Shown in pieces: positions 32,484 through 40,897 of a DNA stretch of 47,790 nucleotides (positions are counted from its first letter, which is position 1; each line of letters opens with the position of its first letter). The notes below the pieces were generated by a model. That model did not search any database and was not told the origin of the DNA. It saw only the letters and a list, made by a program, of their open reading frames with translations. The stretch is from positions 1 to 47,790 of the forward strand of contig JACAFD010000031.1 of assembly GCA_013388555.1 (NCBI GenBank), read 5' to 3'. The stretch comes from Nitrospirota bacterium (GTDB taxonomy: Bacteria; Nitrospirota; Nitrospiria; Nitrospirales; Nitrospiraceae). A program made the position numbers and the translations under genes.

Positions 32484-33259
32484 AGGTCCTCTTCATTGGC
32501 GATATTTTTGGAGAGCCTGGGCGTCGAGCGCTGGCCAGAGCCGTCCCCAGGCTGGTGGCTCAGCGGCAAATCGACATCGTGATCGGAAATGGAGAAAATG
32601 CGGCTGGCGGATTTGGCATTACGCCGGAGTTGGCAGAAGAGTTGTTCGATCTCGGCCTCGCGGTTATTACGACAGGAAATCATGCCTGGGATAAGAAAGA
32701 AATACTGGACTACTTTCCCCGTGAACCACGTCTACTTCGGCCGGCTAACTATCCCGATGGTGTGCCGGGTTATGGGAGTGTGGTAGTTGAGTCGGCCAGT
32801 GGAGAACAACTTGGTGTCCTGCAGCTGATGGGACGAGCCTACATGCCGACTTTGGACTGTCCGTTCCAGGTGGCTAAAAAAGAAATGGCTGCTCTGAAGA
32901 AACGAACGGCTGCCGTGATTGTTGACATGCATGCGGAAGCGACATCAGAAAAGATGGCGATGGGGCACTACCTGGACGGAGAGGCCGTGGCTGTGGTTGG
33001 TACCCATACGCATGTGCAAACGGCCGACGATCAGATTCTACCCAAGGGAACCGCGTATGTGACGGATATCGGAATGACCGGTCCGCTCCATTCCGTGATC
33101 GGGGTGAAGAAAGAGTTGGCGATCGAAAAGTTCCTGACCGGGATGCCACGGCGCTTTGAAGTGGCCTCTGGTCCTTCGGTCTTCTGTGCAGTGCTGATCG
33201 AACTAGATGCGCGACTTGGCAAGGCACTCACGATTGAACGAGTTCGCATCATCGATTAA
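32480..33259 (+). CDS. ymdB: YmdB-type metallophosphoesterase (2',3'-cyclic-nucleotide phosphodiesterase)
   Basis: A 259-residue member of the TIGR00282 family of calcineurin-like phosphoesterases. Metal-binding motifs are GDIFG (residues 7-11), GNGENAAGG (about 36-44), TTGNHAWD (about 65-72) and, later, THTHVQTAD. In Bacillus, YmdB hydrolyses 2',3'-cAMP and affects biofilm choice; RNase Y is often encoded next to it. The GTG start overlaps the rny stop by four bases, so translation is coupled. The stop TAA precedes the ribosome-binding site of xseA. Confidence 0.92.
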   Translation: MKVLFIGDIFGEPGRRALARAVPRLVAQRQIDIVIGNGENAAGGFGITPELAEELFDLGLAVITTGNHAWDKKEILDYFPREPRLLRPANYPDGVPGYGSVVVESASGEQLGVLQLMGRAYMPTLDCPFQVAKKEMAALKKRTAAVIVDMHAEATSEKMAMGHYLDGEAVAVVGTHTHVQTADDQILPKGTAYVTDIGMTGPLHSVIGVKKELAIEKFLTGMPRRFEVASGPSVFCAVLIELDARLGKALTIERVRIID

Positions 33260-33271
33260 AGGAGACTCACC

Positions 33272-34654
33272 ACGAGTTCTCTTGGTTTTCCGGCATCCCT
33301 CTCTCAGTCCGCCCATCCGGAACGGATTTTAACGGTTTCGGAGTTGACGGGTCTGCTTCGCGCCTCAATCGAAGAACAATTCTCCGACATCTGGTTAGAA
33401 GGCGAGCTCTCCAATATCCGCACTCCTGGATCGGGACACATCTATTGCACTCTCAAGGACAAGATGAGTCAAATTCGCGCGGTGCTGTTCCGATCGAGCG
33501 CAAATCGACTGCGTTTTGGCTTGCAAGAAGGGCTGCACGTTATCGTACGTGGGCGACTCTCGGTCTACGAACCACGCGGAGAGTACCAGATCGTGCTCGA
33601 CATGATGGAGCCGAAGGGAATCGGCGCGCTGCAGCTGGCATTTGAACAGTTGAAAGAACGCCTGGCGGCGGAGGGGCTATTCGATCAGGATAGAAAAAAG
33701 TCGATTCCTCCATTTCCTCGAACGGTTGGCGTCGTCACATCACTGACAGGGGCAGCTATTCGGGATTTCCTGGCTGTCCTTAGGCGGCGCTGGCCGACGC
33801 TCCACATTGTTATTGCCCCGGTTCAAGTCCAGGGGGAAAATGCAGGACGGCAAATTGCGGAAGCGCTGACCGCCTTGAACGGGCTGGGTTCCGTGGATGT
33901 CATTATTGTTGGGCGAGGCGGAGGATCGTTGGAAGACCTCTGGAGTTTCAACGAGGAGATCGTGGTACGTGCCATTGCGGCCTCCCATGTCCCTGTGGTG
34001 TCGGCTGTCGGACATGAAATCGATGTGACACTTGCCGATTTTGTCGCCGATCTCCGAGCGCCGACGCCATCGGCTGCAGCGGAGGCTGTGGTTCCGGTGT
34101 TGGCTGAAATCGTGGGACGATTGAGGGAGCTGAAAGTCCGTATGGAACAGGTGATGTACCGGCATTGTTCCTCTGAGAGACAACGGCTTGATGCCGGCAT
34201 TCGAGGGCTCAAGGATGTAAGGTTCCGTCTCCAGGAGGCAGCACAACAGGCAGATGACTTGATGGATTGCTTGCACAAGATAGCACAAAAGCTGCTCATG
34301 GTCAGGCGTGAACAGATCTACCAGGCGCAGCGCGATCTATCCGGTCTCAATCCCATTCTCGTGATCAAGCAAGGCTTGGTGAGAATCCCGCAACTTTCAA
34401 GGCGTCTTGAGGGACAGATGGGTGGGATAATGGGACAACATCGTCACCGGGTCCGTGCGACGTTGGCGCAAATCAATACGTTAAGTCCCTTGGCGATTCT
34501 TGGGCGTGGCTACAGTATTCTTCAGACGGTTTCGACCGGTCAAATTCTCCATCGAGCGAGTGATGTGGAGACGGGGCAGGAGTTGGAAGCTCAATTGGCA
34601 AGGGGGCGTCTGAGTTGCGTGGTCACGCGCGTGTTGGACGATTCCCCAGTTTGA
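33272..34654 (+). CDS. xseA: Exodeoxyribonuclease VII large subunit, apparently with an ACG start codon
   Basis: A 460-residue enzyme if it begins at ACG 33272. It has an N-terminal OB fold (IWLEGELSNIRTPGSGHIY), then the catalytic core GVVTSLTGAAIRDFL, VIIVGRGGGSLEDLWSFN and VVSAVGHEIDVTLADFVADLRAPTPSAAAE in separate blocks, then a coiled coil. It degrades single-stranded DNA with XseB. The frame is open from the ymdB stop at 33257. AAAGGAG (33258-33264) sits seven bases before ACG, and no ATG, GTG or TTG occurs in frame until TTG at 33344. That TTG would cut off LTVSEL, which other XseA proteins keep. ATT at 33326 is another non-standard option. A base-call error turning ATG to ACG is also possible. 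Confidence 0.9.
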   Translation, partial: TSSLGFPASLSQSAHPERILTVSELTGLLRASIEEQFSDIWLEGELSNIRTPGSGHIYCTLKDKMSQIRAVLFRSSANRLRFGLQEGLHVIVRGRLSVYEPRGEYQIVLDMMEPKGIGALQLAFEQLKERLAAEGLFDQDRKKSIPPFPRTVGVVTSLTGAAIRDFLAVLRRRWPTLHIVIAPVQVQGENAGRQIAEALTALNGLGSVDVIIVGRGGGSLEDLWSFNEEIVVRAIAASHVPVVSAVGHEIDVTLADFVADLRAPTPSAAAEAVVPVLAEIVGRLRELKVRMEQVMYRHCSSERQRLDAGIRGLKDVRFRLQEAAQQADDLMDCLHKIAQKLLMVRREQIYQAQRDLSGLNPILVIKQGLVRIPQLSRRLEGQMGGIMGQHRHRVRATLAQINTLSPLAILGRGYSILQTVSTGQILHRASDVETGQELEAQLARGRLSCVVTRVLDDSPV

Positions 34655-34678
34655 AATAGGGATGTGGTTGAGTATAAT
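34651..34678 (+). promoter_or_regulatory. Predicted sigma-70-type promoter overlapping the xseA stop
   Basis: TTGAAA (34651-34656) and a perfect TATAAT (34673-34678) are 16 bases apart. The -35 overlaps the xseA stop codon. Transcription would begin near 34685, about 30 bases before the chosen xseB start. It may give the small subunit extra transcripts beyond read-through from xseA. Confidence 0.7.
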
Positions 34679-34713
34679 AGGTCTCCACCCACTTGATGAT
34701 ACCGAGGTATGAT

Positions 34714-34962
34714 GTGGCAGCGGTGAAATTTGAAACAGCGATGGCGCGGCTGGAAGCCATTGTTGGTGAGCTTGAAAAAAGCGACCTTCCTCTAGATGAA
34801 TCGCTTAAGATCTTTGAGGAGGGTATTCGCCTCTCGAAAAGCTGTCTCAAGATTTTAGAAGAAGCGGAGCATAAAGTAGAAGTGCTGGTGCAAGACAAAA
34901 ATGGCAAGAAACGAATCCACGCATACTCTTCAGGCGAAGAAGCCGATGAACCGTCCTCCTAG
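34714..34962 (+). CDS. xseB: Exodeoxyribonuclease VII small subunit
   Basis: An 82-residue protein with the family pattern KFETAMARLEAIVGELEKSDLPLDESLKIFEEG in its first half, then a helical segment and the short acidic tail. It forms a complex with XseA, several small subunits to one large. GTG at 34714 follows GAGGT by five bases; ATG at 34696 and the frame start at 34693 are alternatives that add seven or fewer residues. It is likely expressed both from the ymdB-xseA transcript and its own promoter. Confidence 0.92.
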   Translation: MAAVKFETAMARLEAIVGELEKSDLPLDESLKIFEEGIRLSKSCLKILEEAEHKVEVLVQDKNGKKRIHAYSSGEEADEPSS

Positions 34963-35023
34963 TCTCCTCCAATGCCGGCTTCTTTCTCCGGCCATGCTCC
35001 GATGAGTGGTTTCCCCAGTCGCT

Positions 35024-35782
35024 ATGGCATCTCCCCCGCGTGATCACAAGGAAAGGTTGGATTGTGTGCTTGTGTCTCAGGGACTGGTAGCCAGTCGGGA
35101 AGCCGCGGCCAGAAGGGTCTTAGCGGGGGGAGTTTCGGTCGATGGGATCATGGTGGATAAACCTGCGAAATTGGTGTTGCCGGATGCGCGGATTGAAATC
35201 GTGCGGCCCGCGTCTTTTGTCAGTCGATCAGGCGAGAAATTAGCTGCGGCCCTTGAGGCCTTTCATATTGACCCGAAAGGGGCAATCTGTGTGGACGTCG
35301 GGTGTTCAACCGGCGGGTTCACCGACTGTTTGTTGCAGAGAGGGGCCATCCGCATCTATGCGATCGATGTGGGGTATGGACAATTTGAGTGGAGGCTTCG
35401 GCAGGATTCGCGTGTTGTCTTGCTCGAGCGGACCAACATCCGGTATGTTGACCGTGGTTTGGTTCCTGAACCGATTGACCTGGCGGTTATCGATGTTTCT
35501 TTTATTTCTCTGACGCTGGTATTGCCCGCGGTCATTCACCTGCTCAACAGCACTGCAATAATCGTGGCGTTAGTGAAGCCGCAGTTTGAAGTCGGTAAGG
35601 GTCAGGTGGGACGGGGGGGGATTGTGCGAGATGATGCGCAGCGCGAGGCGGTGACTGCGAAGATCATTGACTGCGCTGCTCATTTGGGGCTCACGCTTAA
35701 AGGCGTGCTCGATTCTCCCGTAATAGGGCGAAAAGGGAATCGGGAGATTCTTGTTGGTTTTGTTCGAGAAGTAACAGCCTGA
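35024..35782 (+). CDS. tlyA: TlyA-family rRNA methyltransferase
   Basis: A 252-residue protein with an N-terminal S4 RNA-binding domain (RLDCVLVSQGLVASREAA) and a Rossmann methyltransferase domain. The SAM motif is CVDVGCSTGGFTDCLLQ and the catalytic K-D-K-E region includes the LVKPQFEVGKG block. TlyA 2'-O-methylates 16S and 23S rRNA and was once called haemolysin A; haemolytic activity is not implied here. It follows xseB at 61 bases. ATG at 35024 is chosen over GTG 35006, neither with a strong ribosome-binding site. Elsewhere a dxs or ispA gene often sits between xseB and tlyA, but not here. Confidence 0.93.
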   Translation: MASPPRDHKERLDCVLVSQGLVASREAAARRVLAGGVSVDGIMVDKPAKLVLPDARIEIVRPASFVSRSGEKLAAALEAFHIDPKGAICVDVGCSTGGFTDCLLQRGAIRIYAIDVGYGQFEWRLRQDSRVVLLERTNIRYVDRGLVPEPIDLAVIDVSFISLTLVLPAVIHLLNSTAIIVALVKPQFEVGKGQVGRGGIVRDDAQREAVTAKIIDCAAHLGLTLKGVLDSPVIGRKGNREILVGFVREVTA

Positions 35783-35836
35783 TTGGGTCGGCGGTGGACA
35801 GATGATGGAATGGGTTCAGCGGCGATGGGGGCATGC

Positions 35837-36760
35837 ATGAAGGTGCTCGTGACTGGAGGTGCCGGTTTCATCGGGTCGCATTTGGTCGATCGTCTGGTAC
35901 AGGAAGGACATGAGGTTGTTGTGGTGGACAATCTGTCCACGGGGAAGCGGCGCAACCTCAATCGCGCTGCTCGTTTCTGCAAGCTGGATATTCAGAGCTG
36001 GCGACTTGAACGAGTGTTTCGCAACGAACGGCCCAACATTGTGATGCATCTTGCTGCACAGATGGATGTCCGCAAGTCTGTGGAAGATCCAATCTTCGAT
36101 GCACAGATAAATGTCCTTGGGATGCTGAACGTGCTGCAGCAAGCAGTGAGGCATGGAGTGCGTAAGGTTGTGTTCTCTTCTTCCGGCGGTGCCATCTACG
36201 GCGAGCAGGAGATCTATCCTGCCCCCGAGTCCCATATCACGCGGCCTCTGTCGCCTTACGGCGTCAGCAAACTGTGCGGGGAGCAATATCTATCGTATTA
36301 TCAACGCGTGAGCGGGCTTCAAATGGTGAACCTGCGCTATTCCAATGTCTATGGCCCACGTCAGGATCCTGACGGAGAGGCTGGTGTGGTCGCGATCTTC
36401 ATTCAGAAGCTACTGAATAACGAGCAAGCGATCATCAATGGGACTGGACGCCAAACGAGAGATTTCATCTATGTCGAAGATGTCGTCGAGGCAAATCTTG
36501 CTGTGATGGGTCAGGAAGTACAAGGGACATATAATGTTGGAACGGGAGAGGAAACCTCAATCAACGATTTGTTGAGGATCTTAATCTCTCATACAAACTC
36601 GACATGCAAGGAGGTTCATGGGCCAGCCATGAGTGGTGAACAGGCGCGGAGTGTGATTGATTCAAGCAAGCTCCGTCAAGAGTTGTCCTGGGAGCCCAAA
36701 ATCGAATTGAGAGATGGGCTCAAACGTACCGTCGAGTATTTCCGCGAGCGCATGAGTTAG
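35837..36760 (+). CDS. NAD-dependent sugar-nucleotide epimerase/dehydratase (GalE-like SDR)
   Basis: A 307-residue extended short-chain dehydrogenase. The NAD motif is TGGAGFIGSH at residues 7-16. The catalytic tyrosine and lysine are in YGVSK, preceded by SSSGGAIYG, and DFIYVEDVV follows. The closest functional types are UDP-glucose 4-epimerase and related UDP-GlcNAc/dTDP-sugar enzymes, acting on cell-envelope sugars. ATG at 35837 is used because it opens directly into the NAD motif; upstream starts from 35783 add an unrelated tail. No glycan cluster surrounds it, so the substrate is not predictable. Confidence 0.88.
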   Translation: MKVLVTGGAGFIGSHLVDRLVQEGHEVVVVDNLSTGKRRNLNRAARFCKLDIQSWRLERVFRNERPNIVMHLAAQMDVRKSVEDPIFDAQINVLGMLNVLQQAVRHGVRKVVFSSSGGAIYGEQEIYPAPESHITRPLSPYGVSKLCGEQYLSYYQRVSGLQMVNLRYSNVYGPRQDPDGEAGVVAIFIQKLLNNEQAIINGTGRQTRDFIYVEDVVEANLAVMGQEVQGTYNVGTGEETSINDLLRILISHTNSTCKEVHGPAMSGEQARSVIDSSKLRQELSWEPKIELRDGLKRTVEYFRERMS

Positions 36761-36822
36761 AATCGACTACGCCATGTAGAGCATGGGGGAGGGTCTGTCG
36801 GAATTGAGCCTTGGTGGAGTAC

Positions 36823-37143
36823 TTAGTATCGGGGGATTGCTGCATCCACCTGGGTCGACCAGGCGTCGATTCCTCCCACCAAATTCTTCACATTTGTGAA
36901 TCCTTGTTGAAGCAGGAAATTTGTCGCATCAGCGCTTCTCATGCCGTGGTGGCAAATGGCGATGATCTCAGACTCGCGGTTCAACCGAGTGAGCGATTGA
37001 GGAAGTGTTCCGAGGGGAACAAGGATTGAGCCATCTATTTTTGCGAGCGAGTATTCCCAATCTTCCCGCACGTCCAGTAATACAAGCTTATCGCCCTTAT
37101 CGAGTCGTGTTTTCAATTCTTTCGGGGAAATGACATAGCCCAT
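36823..37143 (-). CDS. Single-domain rhodanese-like sulfurtransferase
   Basis: A 106-residue rhodanese domain. ATG at 37143 follows AAGGGGGT by about seven bases; the open frame begins 54 bases earlier without a ribosome-binding site. The active-site loop is CHHGMRS near residue 73, and LVLLDVREDWEY with the usual Asp-Val-Arg is near residue 20. Single-domain rhodaneses pass sulfane sulfur between proteins in the cytoplasm. There is no signal peptide. It is convergent with the epimerase gene. Confidence 0.88.
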   Translation of the reverse strand: MGYVISPKELKTRLDKGDKLVLLDVREDWEYSLAKIDGSILVPLGTLPQSLTRLNRESEIIAICHHGMRSADATNFLLQQGFTNVKNLVGGIDAWSTQVDAAIPRY

Positions 37144-37535
37144 TCGATGACCCCCTTGCTTGAGAACATCATATGTGAGGAGCGAAAAGCCTGTCAATGA
37201 GGCTGGTGGCTCGCTCGATCTGGCGATTTTGAGCGAGAGTTAACCAACACAGAATGATGAACGATCTTGAATAGGGCTAAGTATCAGAAGACGACAGAGA
37301 AAACTGTACATTTTTGTCAAATTTCTGTGTCGATATGTAGTTTTAATGAAGCGATTGATGTTTTATTCAGGTGTGAGCGTGAGCAAGCACAGGTTAGATG
37401 AGGATTATAAAATTATAACATATTGATAAATAATAATAATCATTTCCATACGTACGTAGTTGGCCTAAAAATTGCTTTCCATGCCAGCTCATATAGGGAC
37501 TGGTTGAAACCATCGCAGAGCGGAAAGACCACCGT
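37144..37535. other. AT-rich intergenic region
   Basis: This spacer is clearly more AT-rich than its surroundings, with runs such as ATTATAAAATTATAACATAT and ATAATAATAATC around 37408-37442. No gene is supported. It separates the divergent rhodanese and cutA genes, so promoters for both should lie here, but several AT-rich stretches could be -10 elements and I cannot choose. cutA and the M23 gene that follow also look less GC-rich than most of the window. Confidence 0.45.
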
Positions 37536-37868
37536 ATGAAGGAATCTGCAGCGCCGATCCTTGTTATTATGGTATCTGTAGCAAATCAGAAAGAAGCACG
37601 AAGAATTGGGAAAAGAATGGTGGAAGCAAAGCTGGCCGCCTGCGTGAGTATCATCCCGGCTATCGAGTCTATATATAGGTGGAAGGGAAAAGTTGTTAAA
37701 TCACGAGAAGTTCTGCTCTTATTCAAATCGACCGAAGTTCGGTATGCTGCCCTTGAGAAAGCCATCAAGGCGATTCACACTTATGACACTCCAGAAATTA
37801 TCGCATTACCTGTTAAGAAAGGCCTGGCCCAATATATTGGGTGGGTCTGTTGTGAGACCAACGACTAA
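37536..37868 (+). CDS. cutA: CutA divalent-cation tolerance family protein
   Basis: A 110-residue protein of the CutA1 family, which forms trimers with a ferredoxin-like fold. The core blocks are LAACVSIIPAIESIYRWKGK, followed by EVLLLFKSTEVRYAALEKAIKAIHTYDTPEIIALPV in sequence order, all well conserved. Despite the name, its biochemical role is unsettled; metal binding and signalling have been proposed. The start ATG at 37536 has no strong ribosome-binding site. Length is normal. It lies in an AT-richer patch. Confidence 0.93.
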   Translation: MKESAAPILVIMVSVANQKEARRIGKRMVEAKLAACVSIIPAIESIYRWKGKVVKSREVLLLFKSTEVRYAALEKAIKAIHTYDTPEIIALPVKKGLAQYIGWVCCETND

Positions 37869-37991
37869 TAGTTGGTGCGAATATCCTTAACTCACCAAAA
37901 TGAGGGGTTGACCGAAGTGAGCTGGATTGATAGACTCCTACAGACTTCATAGTAGGATGTACGAGAGTCCGTTCAGAGGGGGTAAATGGCC

Positions 37992-39032
37992 ATGGGACAA
38001 GTGAACGGCACAGAAAATAGCGATGGTTATACAGTTGTAGTCTTCCGTGGCTCATCAGCCAAGCCTCTTCGATTCAGCTTTCCGCGCAAACTTGTCAGTA
38101 AGCTATTGATTGTAGGGTCTATTTTTGTCTTAGCCAACATTCTGGTTATCGCGCACTACGTGATTAGAACCGGCGAAGTGTGGGAACTCTCATCGTTCCG
38201 GGCAGAAGCTATGAATGCACGGGAACAGACTGAGGCGTTTTCCAGCTCTATCGACGATCTCAAGAAAAGACTAATGAGCATGAAGGAAGTTAATCAGCGA
38301 CTTCGTGTTATGTTAGGGATCGAGTCTCCCAAAACAGGCGATATGATAAATGGTCGAGGTGGTGTAGATGCTCCGCTCCCTGAGGGTGAGGATACTCTGC
38401 CTGCGGCTTTAAAAGCCCTCAAGAACGGCGCCGGGTCTCAGCCATCCAAAACCGATGAAACCAACCAAAGTAATTTATCTGGTCAAACAAGCACATCTGC
38501 TGATTCGAGTGATCTAACTGAGCAGGATAAGATCGCCTCAATTAAAGATGGCATAGAATGGCTATCGAAAGAAGCTGCGATCCAGGAACAATCACTTCAA
38601 GAATTGTCCTTGGCTGCTGAACAGAGATCTTCTCGATGGGCAGCGACCCCTTCCATTTGGCCGGTAAAGGGGTGGGTGACCTCTGGGTTCGGGCCAAGGG
38701 TTTCCCCATTCACAGAAAAGCCCGCGTGGCATGATGGGTTGGATATTGGAGCTGCCGCTAATGCGCCAGTTCAAGCTTCGGCTCAGGGACGAGTCACAGC
38801 AGTCGGCTTCGATGCTAAGCTGGGAAATGTCGTGAAAATCGATCATGGATTCGGTATTGAAACTCTCTATGGGCACCTGGCTAAGGCCTTAGTCAAAGAA
38901 GGGCAGCGCGTGAAGCGTGGAGAGGTTGTTGGCTTAGTCGGTAGTACCGGACTAGCCACTGGTCCCCACTTGCATTATATGGTGAAGGCACATGGCCAGG
39001 CCCTTGACCCAGTAAAGTATATACTCGAATAG
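37992..39032 (+). CDS. M23-family metallopeptidase with N-terminal membrane anchor and coiled coil
   Basis: A 346-residue protein. A membrane helix lies near residues 33-57 (LLIVGSIFVLANILVIAHYVI), then a coiled coil to about 115, a Ser/Thr/Gln-rich linker to about 175 and an M23 domain from about 215. Zinc and catalytic residues are in WHDGLDIG and GPHLHYMV, both intact, so endopeptidase activity on peptidoglycan cross-links is likely in the periplasm. The layout resembles cell-division hydrolase regulators and MepM-like enzymes. ATG at 37992 is eight or nine bases after AGAGGGGGT; ATG at 37986 is too close. Confidence 0.9.
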   Translation: MGQVNGTENSDGYTVVVFRGSSAKPLRFSFPRKLVSKLLIVGSIFVLANILVIAHYVIRTGEVWELSSFRAEAMNAREQTEAFSSSIDDLKKRLMSMKEVNQRLRVMLGIESPKTGDMINGRGGVDAPLPEGEDTLPAALKALKNGAGSQPSKTDETNQSNLSGQTSTSADSSDLTEQDKIASIKDGIEWLSKEAAIQEQSLQELSLAAEQRSSRWAATPSIWPVKGWVTSGFGPRVSPFTEKPAWHDGLDIGAAANAPVQASAQGRVTAVGFDAKLGNVVKIDHGFGIETLYGHLAKALVKEGQRVKRGEVVGLVGSTGLATGPHLHYMVKAHGQALDPVKYILE

Positions 39033-39211
39033 CTAACAGCAGGCTCCCCTCTGGTTATTGGCTCTTCTCAACCAACGCAGTTCATAACGAAGCCGCACCG
39101 AACTACTCCTTCTCCCTTCCATCAACAACGCTGAACGAGTCAACGCAACTCCTCCTATGCTATACTGCCGCCCTATTGTGGTGGTAGAGACCATACCGAT
39201 ACTTATTACCT

Positions 39212-40894
39212 ATGACAGATATTGAGATCAACCGGTCAGTGAAGGCGCGTCCAATCCACGATGTCGCTGGTCAACTTGGCATCCAGGCCAGCGAGCTACT
39301 TCCGCATGGACGGCTAAAAGCAAAGGTTTCGCTTGACGTGCTTGAGCGACTTCACGCTGCACCTCTGGGCAGATATGTACTTGTGACCGCCATCAATCCA
39401 ACCCCGCTTGGAGAAGGCAAGACGACAACTTCCATAGGGCTTGCCATGGGTCTTTCCCGTCTCGGCCATCGAACGGCCGTGACACTTCGACAACCTTCAT
39501 TAGGGCCGGTGTTTGGCATTAAAGGTGGAGGGACAGGGGGAGGGCGAGCACAAGTCCTTCCGATGGACGAGATCAACCTCCATCTGACCGGCGACGCCCA
39601 TGCTGTGTCTGCCAGCCACAATCTTTTGTCCGCCTTTGTAGATAATCACCTGTTTCATGGGAATGCTCTTGGAGTGGATCCCAATCAGATCACATGGCCG
39701 CGGACGTTGGGAGTCAGCGATCGAGCGTTACGACAGATCGTGCTGGGAGAGGGCACTGCGGGTCACTCGGGCCAGTTTGTGATCACGGAAGCCTCCGAAG
39801 TCATGGCAATTCTCGCCTTGGCATCGAGCCAAGCTGACCTGAGACAGAGACTCGGGCGGATCGTTGTGGGGTTTACAACGGATGGTAAGCCATTGCGGGC
39901 AGAAGAGTTTGGCTGTGCCGGGTCTATGGCAGTGTTGCTGAGAGATGCCTTGTTGCCGAACATGGTTCAGACGCTGGAGGGAACCGCGGCGTTCGTGCAT
40001 ACGGGTCCGTTCGGTAATATCGCTCATGGGAATTGTTCGATTCTTTCCGATGCCATCGCGTTACGTTGTGCGGATTATGTCGTCACGGAGGCTGGATTCG
40101 GGAGTGATCTCGGGGCGGAGAAATTCTTCAACATCAAGTGCCGCCTTTCCGGATTCAAGCCCGCAGTAGCTGTGGTGGTCGCTACGCTTCGTGCACTCAA
40201 GCTTCATGGTGGTGGAGGGGCGGTCAAGGTCGGAACTCCACTCCCAGTAGGGCTTACCGGGCCTAATCAGGAGGCATTGGCGAGAGGCTTTGCGAACTTG
40301 GAGCAGCACATTGCAAACGTGAAAGCCCATGGGGTGCCCGTGGTGGTGGCAGTCAATGCATTTGTCGATGATCCTGTGGGTGAACTGAAGTGGGTGCGCG
40401 AGCGGTCTCTAGAGGTTGGTGCGGTGGAGGCTGCGGTTTCAACCCATTGGGCCGACGGAGCCAAAGGGGCGGAAGAATTAGCAAGGTCGGTGGTCAAGGC
40501 CACAAAGGAAAAGTCCACATTCAGACATTTATATGATGTAACCTGGCCGATCAAAAAGAAAATCCTGACCATCGCGACACACATGTATGGGGCCTCGGCT
40601 GTAACATTTGAGGCAGAAGCCGAGAGAGATATTGAATCGGCACAGCAGCTCGGACTCGATCAGCTACCTATCTGCATGGCAAAGACGCCACTATCGTTGT
40701 CGCACGATCCGGCGTTGAAGGGGCGCCCGTCCGGGTTTACGCTGCCGATCAAGGAGGTGCGAATGCTCGCAGGGGCTGGGTTTCTCACGGCGGTCTGTTC
40801 AGGCATTCAACTCATGCCTGGTCTGCCGAAAAAGCCGGCAGGGGAACGAATTGGAATCGACGCAGGTACCGGCGAAATTGTGGGGCTGCGCTAA
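39212..40894 (+). CDS. fhs: Formate-tetrahydrofolate ligase
   Basis: A 560-residue enzyme that joins formate to tetrahydrofolate with ATP, giving 10-formyl-THF. The ATP site TPLGEGKTTTS lies near residues 65-75, followed by RQPSLGPVFGIKGGGTGGG in family order, then the EAGFGSDLGAEKF and DVTWPIKKKI blocks. Length is typical. It feeds C1 units into purine, formylmethionine and serine pathways, or can serve autotrophic formate use. No folD or other C1 gene is adjacent. Its stop is three bases before the end of the convergent hflC gene. Confidence 0.96.
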   Translation: MTDIEINRSVKARPIHDVAGQLGIQASELLPHGRLKAKVSLDVLERLHAAPLGRYVLVTAINPTPLGEGKTTTSIGLAMGLSRLGHRTAVTLRQPSLGPVFGIKGGGTGGGRAQVLPMDEINLHLTGDAHAVSASHNLLSAFVDNHLFHGNALGVDPNQITWPRTLGVSDRALRQIVLGEGTAGHSGQFVITEASEVMAILALASSQADLRQRLGRIVVGFTTDGKPLRAEEFGCAGSMAVLLRDALLPNMVQTLEGTAAFVHTGPFGNIAHGNCSILSDAIALRCADYVVTEAGFGSDLGAEKFFNIKCRLSGFKPAVAVVVATLRALKLHGGGGAVKVGTPLPVGLTGPNQEALARGFANLEQHIANVKAHGVPVVVAVNAFVDDPVGELKWVRERSLEVGAVEAAVSTHWADGAKGAEELARSVVKATKEKSTFRHLYDVTWPIKKKILTIATHMYGASAVTFEAEAERDIESAQQLGLDQLPICMAKTPLSLSHDPALKGRPSGFTLPIKEVRMLAGAGFLTAVCSGIQLMPGLPKKPAGERIGIDAGTGEIVGLR

Positions 40895-40897
40895 AGT

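Noticed and set aside
39132-39166. A TATACT -10-like box ahead of fhs
   Set aside because: The -10 is good, but the possible -35 elements are at 15 or 23 bases and poor, so I do not list it as a promoter.
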